A stretch of 28,024 nt of DNA from CAZTZY01 sp964617765. GTDB taxonomy: Bacteria > Pseudomonadota > Gammaproteobacteria > Pseudomonadales > DT-91. Position 1 is the first letter of the stretch; every line of letters begins with the position of its first letter. Position numbers and translations under genes: made by a program. This document shows positions 1 to 7,611 of the stretch, piece by piece. A model generated the notes under the pieces. That model did not search any database. It was not told where the DNA came from and was given only the letters and a program-made list of their open reading frames with translations. The stretch spans positions 1 to 28,024 of the forward strand of contig CAZTZY010000031.1 in the NCBI GenBank assembly GCA_964617765.1, in the 5' to 3' direction.

Positions 1-80
1 CAGCACTAGCTGCTTAAACTGTTATGCACTTCGCGGTTGAATCCGCCTAATGAAAGTTTTCATAGTTAGATTTTATATAA

Positions 81-1208
81 TCAAGTCAGTAAATTTTCAA
101 TAATTTTTTGATAAATAGTAGTAAGTGGTTCAAGATCAGCTACTTTCACGCATTCATCAATTTTATGGATGGTGGCATTACAAGGCCCTAACTCAATGAC
201 TTGAGCTCCAGTAGGCGCAATAAATCGACCGTCAGAAGTTCCGCCTGAAGTTGAAAGTTCTGCAGTAAGGTCAGTGACAGATTTTATGGCTTTGACGGTT
301 GCATCAACCAGTGAGCCAGCCGATGTTAGAAACGGATTGCCACTTAAACTCCATTCGATATCGTAATCCAGATGATGTTTATCGAGAATTGCCTGCGTTT
401 TTTCTTTGATAAGGTCAGACGTTAGCTCAGTGGAAAAACGAAAATTGAACAGCATCTCTAATTCGCCAGGAATGACATTACTTGCGCCTGTGCCGCTGTG
501 TATGTTGGAAATCTGGCAAGATGTAGCCGGGAAAAAGGCATTACCGTTGTCCCAATGAGTATTCGTTAGTTCGGTGATTGCAGGAGCGGCAAGATGGATC
601 GGGTTTTTGGCAAGGTGAGGGTAGGCAATATGGCCTTGTATGCCTTTCACGGTCAATTTGGCACCCAGACTACCGCGGCGCCCGTTCTTGATAACGTCGC
701 CTAGCTGGTTGCTGCTTGAGGGTTCCCCTACAACACAATAATCAATCTTGTCTTTGCCATTCAGCCACTCTATCACTTTAACTGTGCCGTTAATGGCGAT
801 GCCTTCTTCGTCACTGGTAATCAGGAAAGCAATACGACCTTTAGGTGATGGATTGGTTTTAAGGAAACGCTCACAGGCCAATAACATGGCTGCAAGACTC
901 GCCTTCATATCAGCAGTGCCGCGACCATACAGATATTCACCCCGTATTTCAGGCTTGAACGGATGGCTTTTCCAGTTATTAACAGGGCCGGTAGGTACGA
1001 CATCGGTATGCCCTGCAAAACACAATAATGGACCAGTGTCACCATACACTGCCCAGAAATTGTCGACATCATCAAAGCGCAAGGGTGTGCATTTAAATCC
1101 CAGGGCATTCAAATGCTCCATCATCATTTTTTGGCAGCCGGCATCGTAGGGTGTAATCGATTCCATTTCTATGAGTTGTTGAGTCAGCTTTAGCGTTGCA
1201 TTTTCCAT
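81..1208 (-). CDS. dapE: Succinyl-diaminopimelate desuccinylase DapE
   Basis: This zinc metallohydrolase removes succinate from N-succinyl-LL-2,6-diaminopimelate in the cytoplasm, giving LL-diaminopimelate for lysine and peptidoglycan. The 375 residues match the usual family length. Metal-site residues of the M20 family are visible: H67 (in AGHTDVV), D100 (in GTADMK), the catalytic E134-E135 pair (SDEEG), E162 (GEPSS) and H348 near the C-terminus. The dimerisation (lid) domain lies between about residues 178 and 290. It is the last gene of the minus-strand cluster, 37 bases after dapD. The ATG has no clear Shine-Dalgarno sequence, but the N-terminus aligns with the family's usual start. No strong terminator is seen in the 80 bases that follow it. 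The assignment is firm. Confidence 0.97.
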   Translation of the reverse strand: MENATLKLTQQLIEMESITPYDAGCQKMMMEHLNALGFKCTPLRFDDVDNFWAVYGDTGPLLCFAGHTDVVPTGPVNNWKSHPFKPEIRGEYLYGRGTADMKASLAAMLLACERFLKTNPSPKGRIAFLITSDEEGIAINGTVKVIEWLNGKDKIDYCVVGEPSSSNQLGDVIKNGRRGSLGAKLTVKGIQGHIAYPHLAKNPIHLAAPAITELTNTHWDNGNAFFPATSCQISNIHSGTGASNVIPGELEMLFNFRFSTELTSDLIKEKTQAILDKHHLDYDIEWSLSGNPFLTSAGSLVDATVKAIKSVTDLTAELSTSGGTSDGRFIAPTGAQVIELGPCNATIHKIDECVKVADLEPLTTIYQKIIENLLT

Positions 1209-1245
1209 AGGGATTCTGGTCTCAGTATTTGCCTTGAGTCACTTA

Positions 1246-2280
1246 TTAATTATGTGCATGTAACTGATGGTTAAGTTCAATAGCAGTTTTATTGGTTAAA
1301 ACTTCAATGGCACCATTCAGTGAATTACGACGGAACAGCAAGTCGGATTTGCCTGCCAGATCGCGTGCCTTGGCTTTTTGCGCAACTTTGCCGCTATTGT
1401 CTAACACCTGCACTATAGATCCTGCAGTAATATACAGACCGGCTTCAATTGTGCAGCGATCGCCCAAAGGAATGCCAACGCCGGCATTGGCGCCTATTAA
1501 ACACTCCTTGCCGATTGAGATAATGATATTGTTACCGCCAGATAATGTACCCATGGTAGAACATCCGCCGCCCAAATCAGAACCCGCCTGTACATAGACT
1601 CCTGATGAAATACGTCCTTCAATCATGCCAGGGCCTTCTGTTCCTGCATTAAAGTTAACAAAACCTTCGTGCATTATTGTTGTGCCTTCACCCAGATAAG
1701 CGCCTAGCCGCACTCTGGCGGTATGCGCAATGCGAACTCCACTGGGCACAACATAGTTGGTCATTTTCGGGAATTTGTCGACAGACATGACTTCCAGGAT
1801 TTTTCCCTGCAGGCGAGCTTCCAGCTGGAGCTCAGCGAGTTCTTTTATGTCTATAGCGCCTTCGTTAGTCCAGGCGACATTAGGCAATAAGCCAAACATG
1901 CCATCAAGTTTTATGTCATGTGGTTTGACCATGCGATGCGAAAGCAAGTGAAGCTTCAGGTACACTTCAGGAATTGATGCAGGTTTAATATCAAGTTGTA
2001 ATAATGTCACGACCAGAGGTTGTACTGATTGGCTTAGTTTTTTGGCGATGGTGGCCAATCCGGCTTCACCCATGGCATTAAAATTTTCGGCTATTGCAGT
2101 CATTTGTTCTTTACTGGCGGCGATTGCCTGATTGCCTTCTGTATATGGAATTACTTTTTTAACAGCATCAATAATTCCTGACGCCACATTTATCATTGGT
2201 GAAGGATAAAATACTTCAAGCCATTCACCTTTTTTGTTTTGTGTGCCCGTACCTAATGCAAAACTGAATAATGTTGTCAT
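1246..2280 (-). CDS. dapD: Tetrahydrodipicolinate N-succinyltransferase DapD (long form)
   Basis: It transfers succinyl from succinyl-CoA to 2,3,4,5-tetrahydrodipicolinate, the committed step of the succinylase branch of lysine/diaminopimelate synthesis. The protein is 344 residues, the length of the Pseudomonas-type enzyme and not of the roughly 274-residue enteric type. An alpha/beta N-terminal half (about 1-170) is followed by a left-handed beta-helix region with hexapeptide-like turns (about 180-290), including the run GGGCSTMGTLSGGNN that is typical of this subfamily. A good AGGAA ribosome site lies 5 bases before the ATG (2286-2290). It sits 12 bases after the ArsC-like gene and is followed by dapE, so two consecutive pathway steps are adjacent. 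Trimeric assembly is expected from the family. Confidence 0.96.
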   Translation of the reverse strand: MTTLFSFALGTGTQNKKGEWLEVFYPSPMINVASGIIDAVKKVIPYTEGNQAIAASKEQMTAIAENFNAMGEAGLATIAKKLSQSVQPLVVTLLQLDIKPASIPEVYLKLHLLSHRMVKPHDIKLDGMFGLLPNVAWTNEGAIDIKELAELQLEARLQGKILEVMSVDKFPKMTNYVVPSGVRIAHTARVRLGAYLGEGTTIMHEGFVNFNAGTEGPGMIEGRISSGVYVQAGSDLGGGCSTMGTLSGGNNIIISIGKECLIGANAGVGIPLGDRCTIEAGLYITAGSIVQVLDNSGKVAQKAKARDLAGKSDLLFRRNSLNGAIEVLTNKTAIELNHQLHAHN

Positions 2281-2292
2281 GGAATTTCCTGC

Positions 2293-2640
2293 TTATATTG
2301 TGAAAAGTTGAGAGTAAGTTTTTTCATCAAAACCCAGATGAATTTCCCCGTTAATGCTCATTACCGGGCGTTTAATGAGTGTTTCGTGTTCAACACAAAT
2401 GCGTGCTGTATTGTCTTTATTGAGAGAGTTTTTGCAAGTGTCGTCCAGTGCTTTCCATGTCGTGCTGCGTTTATTAACGAGCACTTCGAAAGATTGTTGC
2501 TGGAGCCAATCATTGATCATCTCTTCATTAATGCCATCGACTCGAAAATCATGAAAATGATAATCGATATTGTGTTTCTCGAGCCATAGCCTGGCTTTTT
2601 TAACACTATCGCAATTTTTTATGCCAAAGAGAGTAATCAT
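2293..2640 (-). CDS. ArsC/Spx-fold thioredoxin-like protein (YffB type)
   Basis: This 115-residue protein has the N-terminal signature of the ArsC/Spx/YffB family: ITLFGIKNCDSVKKA, with a single conserved cysteine at C10 in a CxS context and a helix of basic residues after it. The length is normal for the family. True arsenate reductases, the Spx regulator and the uncharacterised YffB group share this fold. The GIKNCD-x-VKKA form points to the YffB group, whose function is not firmly known, so arsenate reduction should not be assumed. It starts 2 bases after the dapC stop and has no strong ribosome site of its own, so it is probably translated by coupling. Its place inside a dap gene run suggests a link to that pathway or simple co-expression. 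The family call is firm and the function is open. Confidence 0.85.
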   Translation of the reverse strand: MITLFGIKNCDSVKKARLWLEKHNIDYHFHDFRVDGINEEMINDWLQQQSFEVLVNKRSTTWKALDDTCKNSLNKDNTARICVEHETLIKRPVMSINGEIHLGFDEKTYSQLFTI

Positions 2641-2642
2641 GG

Positions 2643-3842
2643 TCAGGGATAGTTTTTTCTAACGAATGCTTTTATGCGGCGCGCTGCATCAATGCATTCT
2701 GCCTCGGTGGCTACAAGGGCCAGGCGAGCATGATTCAGTCCTGGATTTATGCCGTGTCCAAGGCGTGATAAATACTGGCCAGGCAATAATGTTATATTTT
2801 GCTCGGCAAAAAGTTTTTGACAAAATAATTCATCATTTTCAGGCAGTTGCGGCCATAGATAAAACGCTGCATCTGGCATCGCGACATTCAGGCAGCCCTC
2901 GAGCGTTTCGAGAGTGCGATTGAATTTTTGTGTATATAACAATCGGTTTTCTATCACATGCTGTTCATCTTGCCAGGCAATGGTGCTGGCAATTTGTGTA
3001 GGCTCAGGCATGGCGCTGCCATGATAAGTGCGATAGTTCAAAAAGGCTTTCAAAATATCTTTGTCACCCGCAATAAAGCCAGAACGGAGGCCGGGAAGAT
3101 TGGAGCGTTTGGATAAACTATGGAATACCACGCAGCGTTCGTAGTGATGCCTGCCTATGCTCTTGCAGGCTTCAAGTAATCCCGTGGGTGGAGTTGCTTC
3201 ATCAAAATATATTTCGCTGTAACATTCGTCTGCAGCAATGATGAAATCATATTTATCAGCAAGATGGATCAATTTTATCAAGGTCTCTTTGCTGGTGACT
3301 GCACCTGTAGGGTTGCCGGGAGAGCATAAGATGAGCAATTGGCATTTGCGCCAAGTAGCTTCGTCAATGGTTTCATAATCAGGATGATAGTCATTTGCCG
3401 GCAGGCAATTCAGGAAATAGGGCGTAGCACCTGCAAGTAATGTTGCACCTTCATAAATCTGGTAGAACGGATTGGGCATTAATACAAGTGACTCAGAATT
3501 ATGTGTTACAGCAGCTTGTATAAACGAAAATAAACCCTCTCGAGTGCCGTTTAACGGTAAGACATGTTGATCAGGATTGATACTGCCCGCATTAAGATGG
3601 AAACGTTTTTCAAGCCATTGTGCGATGGCAGACCTTAACTCATAAATACCCTGTGTTTTGGGATATACACAGATTTTCCCTAGTGATTCACTCAGTTTTT
3701 TTACGACAAACTCTGGGGGTAGATGTTTGGGTTCACCGATGGATAATGAAATATGCAGTAAATCAACCGGTTCAATACCAGCTTTAAGGTTATTCAAGCG
3801 TTCAAAAGGGTAAGGCTGTAAAAGTTTCAGTAATGGATTCAT
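2643..3842 (-). CDS. dapC: Succinyldiaminopimelate transaminase DapC
   Basis: A PLP-dependent class I/II aminotransferase of 399 residues. By family and context it converts N-succinyl-2-amino-6-ketopimelate to N-succinyl-LL-diaminopimelate, the step between DapD and DapE. Visible fold-type I residues are N177 (SPGNPTG), D205 and Y208 (AADECYSE), and the PLP lysine K245 (SLSKRSNLPGLRSGF). The start codon overlaps the glnD stop in a TAATG arrangement, so translation is likely coupled to glnD. The neighbouring dapD and dapE support DapC over other aminotransferases. Sequence alone cannot exclude an ArgD-like or broader substrate range, but the SPGNPTG and SKRSN motifs fit the DapC group found next to glnD in gammaproteobacteria. 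Confidence 0.9.
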   Translation of the reverse strand: MNPLLKLLQPYPFERLNNLKAGIEPVDLLHISLSIGEPKHLPPEFVVKKLSESLGKICVYPKTQGIYELRSAIAQWLEKRFHLNAGSINPDQHVLPLNGTREGLFSFIQAAVTHNSESLVLMPNPFYQIYEGATLLAGATPYFLNCLPANDYHPDYETIDEATWRKCQLLILCSPGNPTGAVTSKETLIKLIHLADKYDFIIAADECYSEIYFDEATPPTGLLEACKSIGRHHYERCVVFHSLSKRSNLPGLRSGFIAGDKDILKAFLNYRTYHGSAMPEPTQIASTIAWQDEQHVIENRLLYTQKFNRTLETLEGCLNVAMPDAAFYLWPQLPENDELFCQKLFAEQNITLLPGQYLSRLGHGINPGLNHARLALVATEAECIDAARRIKAFVRKNYP

Positions 3843-6523
3843 TATAGTGTGCTTGTTTGTGCTACCTGTTCATCGAGTTTTTCCCGGATAGCTGTTTGAA
3901 TTTTTTCACATAATTCAGGATCGCGAAGAGGTTTGTGATCTTTATCGGTAATAAAGAAAATATCTTCTACACGTTCACCTAATGTTGATATTTTGGCATT
4001 AATTAATTCAATGCCAAAATCGATAAAAATATTACCTATAGCGGCTAATAAACCAGGGCGATCTGCTGTGATGACTTCGAGTGCGGTATGGCCTTTTTGT
4101 TCATCATGCGAAATAGCGGTTTGGGTCGGGATTGAGAAAAATCGTAATTGCCGTGGCGTACGTCGGTTGGCAATTTTTTTCAGGCTCGCATCTGTCGAGG
4201 TCAGGTTGTTCTCGATAGCTGTCTGAATGTTTTTAATGCGCTCCTGCGTCAACTCAAGAGGTTCGCCATTGGCGTTCAGTACAAAAAAAGTATCAAGTGT
4301 ATAGCCAGAATTGGATGAATAGATACGCGCATCAACAATACTTAAATATTGTTGTTCCAATGCAGATGCCACTAATGCAAATGTATGAATACGATCTTTG
4401 GTATGGATAAATATTTGTGTGGCACCACTGAAAATCAAATCGGGTGATTCACGAATCAATATAAGAGGCGCGCTATTATCTAGACGCTTGGAGATTGCTT
4501 CTGTTTGCCAAACGATATCGTTTATTGTTTCACGTATAAAATAATCATCACCCGCATTAGATAACACCAATTCAGCTAAATCACGTTGAGCGCCGAGGTG
4601 CTCGAGTTTTTCGAGGGCGTGATGCATTTTTTCTTCAATGAGGTCTTTTTTGTCGATAACGTTTTCCAGTCCGCGACGCAATGCACGTTTTGTTTCGGAG
4701 TAGAGTTGACGCAAGAGCGATGCATGCCAGGAATTCCATAATGCCGGATTGGTGCCATTGATATCAGCTACCGTTAATACAAATAAATAATCCAGATGGT
4801 ATATGTCACCGACAGTCAGTGCAAAACTCTGGATAACATCAGGGTCGGAAATATCTTTTTTTTGCGATGTGTAAGACATCAGTAAATGGTTTTTTACCAG
4901 CCAGGTAACCATGTTGGCATCACGCTGGTTATAGTTATGGTTGATGCAGAATTGATAGGCATCATCTGCGCCTAACATAGAATGATTTCCGCCTCTGCCT
5001 TTTGCTATATCATGAAAAATGCAGGCAAGATATAACAAATCTTTTTTATCAACTTTTTTCATTACCATAGAAGCAATTGGAAATTTTTCACGATTGTCTT
5101 CATAGGTAAATTGGCGCATATATTTAAGTACATTAAGCGTATGCGCATCTACAGTATAGATATGAAAAAGATCATGTTGGGATTGCCCGACAATTTCTCC
5201 AAAGGCAGGTATATATTTCCCCAATACACCATACCGCTGCATCAATTTCATCACTGAAGCGACACGGCGGGGAGAGCGAAGGATGTCGATAAACCATTGT
5301 TTGTTTTTAAGGTCATTACGAAAGTCATCATCAATCAAATATCGACTTTCACGAATCTGTCGAATAGTTGAAGCGCGTACCCTCAGGATATTCATATGCT
5401 GCGTAATCAGGAAGAATATCTCCAGCAAAGCAGATGGTGTTTTCTGAAAAACGCGATCGTTAGTCGTTTCTATAGATTGATTACGAATACGGAAGCGCGG
5501 ATTAAGCGTCATTGTTTCTTCAGGTTCACAGGCGCGTAATATGTTCTCATCAAATAATTGCATGATCATGTCATTGAGTTCGCTTAATGCTAAAGCCCAT
5601 CGATAATATTGTTTCATCATCTGCTCTACGGCAAGGCTGGCATTCGTATCTTCAAAACCAAAATACTTGGCGATTTTTGTTTGGTGATCAAACAGAAGTC
5701 GATCTTCTTCGCGGTTTGTAATCATGTGCAAGGCAAAACGTACCTTTAACAAGAATGATTGACCTTCGATCATCAGGGTATATTCTTCGTGGGTTAAAAA
5801 ACCACGCGTGACAAGTTCATCAATATTAGCGGCTGCAAAGTGACGTTTTGCTATCCAGCCTATCATTTGAATGTCGCGTAAACCACCCGGACAAGTTTTC
5901 AGATTCGGCTCAAGATTATATTCAGTATTGTTGAATTTTTTATGCCGGGCAATTTGTTCATCCCATTTGGCTTTAAAGAAATCACGGCTTGGCCAAATTT
6001 TTTCTGGTCCAACTTGTGGCATCAGCGTCTGGTGGAGTGTTATGTCGCCCGAGATGACGCGTGACTCCATCAGATTCGTAACAATAGTGATATCGTTATT
6101 GGCGAGTTTTATGCATTCATCAAATGTGCGTACACTATGACCAATGTTCAGATTGGTATCCCATAAGAAAGTGATAAATCTTTCGAGGGCATCTTTGTGA
6201 TGTATAAGAACATCTTCTGTGGCGAGTATCAGCAGGTCTATATCAGAATGTGGTAGTAATTCACGCCTGCCATAGCCACCGACGGCAATCAGGCATAAAT
6301 CATTGGCCGATGTATTGAAAAAAAAGCGCCATGAGGCATCAAGTAAGGCATCAATAATTGTGGAGCGACGTTGAATGAGTTCTTCAACAGGAACCTTTTG
6401 TTCAAAATCGGCATATAGTGTTTTTGTGCCGGATTCCAATGTACTTTTAAACGCCTTTAATAGCGCATTGCTATCTGCGAATTCTGCTGGCCAATTTGGA
6501 GTGATGCTATTAAGGATATTCAT
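3842..6523 (-). CDS. glnD: Bifunctional PII uridylyltransferase/uridylyl-removing enzyme GlnD
   Basis: This is the glutamine sensor of the nitrogen cascade. It uridylylates PII proteins when glutamine is low and deuridylylates them when it is high. With the ATG at 6523 it has 893 residues, close to the 890 of E. coli. Domains in order: nucleotidyltransferase with GGYGRRELLPHSDID (G82-G83, catalytic D94 and D96), a central linker, an HD domain with the H504-D505 pair (FHDIAKG) for uridylyl removal, and two C-terminal ACT domains (about 705-785 and 815-893) that bind glutamine. An in-frame start 18 codons upstream (6577) would lie inside map and add residues unlike GlnD. The 6523 start has an AAAGGG ribosome site 10 bases upstream in the last codons of map. 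Both active sites look intact. Confidence 0.97.
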   Translation of the reverse strand: MNILNSITPNWPAEFADSNALLKAFKSTLESGTKTLYADFEQKVPVEELIQRRSTIIDALLDASWRFFFNTSANDLCLIAVGGYGRRELLPHSDIDLLILATEDVLIHHKDALERFITFLWDTNLNIGHSVRTFDECIKLANNDITIVTNLMESRVISGDITLHQTLMPQVGPEKIWPSRDFFKAKWDEQIARHKKFNNTEYNLEPNLKTCPGGLRDIQMIGWIAKRHFAAANIDELVTRGFLTHEEYTLMIEGQSFLLKVRFALHMITNREEDRLLFDHQTKIAKYFGFEDTNASLAVEQMMKQYYRWALALSELNDMIMQLFDENILRACEPEETMTLNPRFRIRNQSIETTNDRVFQKTPSALLEIFFLITQHMNILRVRASTIRQIRESRYLIDDDFRNDLKNKQWFIDILRSPRRVASVMKLMQRYGVLGKYIPAFGEIVGQSQHDLFHIYTVDAHTLNVLKYMRQFTYEDNREKFPIASMVMKKVDKKDLLYLACIFHDIAKGRGGNHSMLGADDAYQFCINHNYNQRDANMVTWLVKNHLLMSYTSQKKDISDPDVIQSFALTVGDIYHLDYLFVLTVADINGTNPALWNSWHASLLRQLYSETKRALRRGLENVIDKKDLIEEKMHHALEKLEHLGAQRDLAELVLSNAGDDYFIRETINDIVWQTEAISKRLDNSAPLILIRESPDLIFSGATQIFIHTKDRIHTFALVASALEQQYLSIVDARIYSSNSGYTLDTFFVLNANGEPLELTQERIKNIQTAIENNLTSTDASLKKIANRRTPRQLRFFSIPTQTAISHDEQKGHTALEVITADRPGLLAAIGNIFIDFGIELINAKISTLGERVEDIFFITDKDHKPLRDPELCEKIQTAIREKLDEQVAQTSTL

Positions 6524-6530
6524 AAACCGA

Positions 6531-7337
6531 TTACCCTTTAAAATAGGGTTCGTCCGGCCTGGCAGTAAACACCTCAACTCCGGTTTCGGTTATGCCAATA
6601 GTGTGTTCCCATTGGGCAGAAATACGTCGATCCTGTGTCGTAACAGTCCAACCATCCTTTTTGCTGAGTTTAGTATGCCGTTTGCCTAAATTGATCATGG
6701 GCTCAATGGTGAAAGTCATACCGGCCTTTAATTCCATTCCGGTGTTGGCTTTGCCGTAATGTAAAACCTGTGGTTCTTCGTGGAATATCTTGCCGATACC
6801 ATGACCGCAATATTCCTGCACAACAGTGTAATGATTGCTTTCTGCTAATTGCTGAATTATGGCTCCAATATCGCCGAGTTTGACGCCAGGTTTGACGATA
6901 TTGATAGCTTCATACAAACATTGCTGAGTAATATCAACCAGTTTTTTTTGGTGGGCTACGGGTGTGCCGATATGAAACATTTTGCTGGTATCGCCATGAT
7001 AACCGTCTTTTATAATCGTGATATCGATATTGATAATATCGCCTTCCTTGAGGATTTTATTGGTGGAAGGTATGCCATGACAGACTACTTCATTCACTGA
7101 TGTGCAAATGGATTTTGGAAAGGCTGAAGGGTCATTTTTATCATAACTGGGGTAATAAAGTGGCGCCGGTATCGCTTTTTGAACGTCTACGATGTAATTA
7201 TGGCAAATCAGATCTAGTTCCCCGGTGCTGATGCCAGGCTTAACGTGGGGATTGATCATTTCGAGAACTTCCGCGGCCAGTCTTCCCGCAATACGCATTT
7301 TGGCAAAATCTTCAGGGGTTTTTATGGATACAGCCAT
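6531..7337 (-). CDS. map: Type I methionine aminopeptidase
   Basis: It removes the initiator methionine from nascent proteins in the cytoplasm. Numbering from the ATG at 7337 (268 residues), the dinuclear metal ligands D105, D116, H179, E212 and E244 and the catalytic H87 are all present in their usual contexts (VVCHGIP, NIDITIIKDGYHGDTS, YCGHGIG, TFTIEP, QWEHTI). A second in-frame ATG at 7346 would add MKK. The 7337 start matches the family N-terminus (MAxSIKTPEDF), and neither has a strong ribosome site. Compared with E. coli Map there is an insertion of about eight residues (around 60-74) in the loop that lines the methionine pocket. The gene is divergent from rpsB, a very common arrangement, and leads the minus-strand cluster. 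Confidence 0.96.
   Translation of the reverse strand: MAVSIKTPEDFAKMRIAGRLAAEVLEMINPHVKPGISTGELDLICHNYIVDVQKAIPAPLYYPSYDKNDPSAFPKSICTSVNEVVCHGIPSTNKILKEGDIINIDITIIKDGYHGDTSKMFHIGTPVAHQKKLVDITQQCLYEAINIVKPGVKLGDIGAIIQQLAESNHYTVVQEYCGHGIGKIFHEEPQVLHYGKANTGMELKAGMTFTIEPMINLGKRHTKLSKKDGWTVTTQDRRISAQWEHTIGITETGVEVFTARPDEPYFKG
6534..6539 (-). promoter_or_regulatory. Ribosome binding site of glnD inside the end of map
   Basis: AAAGGG on the minus strand is 10 bases before the glnD ATG at 6523 and overlaps the last two sense codons of map. Its position decides in favour of the 6523 start over the longer frame starting at 6577. It also places glnD initiation where ribosomes finish map, which favours coupled translation. 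Confidence 0.65.
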
Positions 7338-7370
7338 CTTTTTCATCTTTTAAGTATAAATCGACCTGTT

Positions 7371-7376
7371 ATTGTA
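7371..7376 (-). promoter_or_regulatory. Possible -10 box for the map operon
   Basis: On the minus strand this reads TACAAT (5 of 6 to TATAAT), about 25-34 bases before the candidate map starts. No convincing -35 element is found at 16-18 bases, so this is a weak proposal. A TATACT box closer to the gene would give an almost leaderless message. Confidence 0.3.
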
Positions 7377-7458
7377 AACGATTGTTTCTCTGCGTGCTGT
7401 GGAAAATCATTGGTAAATCCTTCCGGCGCGATTTTACTTTAATTTTGGAGGGCTTTTG

Positions 7459-7467
7459 TGGTATAAA
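7459..7467 (+). promoter_or_regulatory. rpsB promoter: extended -10 with GC-rich discriminator
   Basis: The bases read TGGTATAAA, an extended -10 (TGn plus TATAAA), within the longer string TGTGGTATAAAGCGCACC. The GCGC directly after the -10 is a GC-rich discriminator, the type linked to ppGpp/DksA control. From memory, the E. coli rpsB promoter has the same TGTGGTATAAA core and GC-rich discriminator. The -35 region is poor, as expected for an extended -10 promoter. Transcription should start near 7474, giving a leader of about 137 bases. Confidence 0.72.
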
Positions 7468-7473
7468 GCGCAC

Positions 7474-7611
7474 CGGTATTTTTCTTGAATACTGAAATTA
7501 AACTTAACTTAAATCCGCACACTTATCGACACATGGTTTAGGGTGCTCAAAGGCAATGCCTGCGAGTTAAATCATGGGATGGGTGGAGGCTTAACCCTAG
7601 AGGAAATCAAA
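7474..7611 (+). promoter_or_regulatory. rpsB 5' leader, likely S2 autoregulatory (t44-type) RNA
   Basis: This untranslated leader shows pairing that would sequester the start region. TTTAGGGT (7537-7544) can pair with ACCCTAGA (7594-7601), which overlaps the GAGGA ribosome site (7600-7604). Inside it lie a small hairpin, AGGC-AAT-GCCT (7551-7561), and a GGTGGAGGCTTAACCC stretch. In gammaproteobacteria the rpsB leader (Rfam t44 family) is the target by which ribosomal protein S2 represses rpsB and tsf. The position and structure fit; the identity with the Rfam model is inferred from memory. Confidence 0.6.

Noticed and set aside
34..47. GCGG-TTGAAT-CCGC hairpin resembling a tRNA T-arm at the left edge
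   Set aside because: The loop has six bases instead of seven, no acceptor end or CCA follows, and no anticodon or D-arm can be folded upstream. It also has no T-run, so it is not a supported terminator for dapE.
6524..6577. N-terminal extension of glnD by 18 codons inside map
   Set aside because: Those residues are unlike GlnD, and the AAAGGG site fits the ATG at 6523.
7543..7611. N-terminal extension of rpsB by 23 codons
   Set aside because: The extension lies in the structured leader, has no family similarity, and the strong GAGGA site points to 7612.
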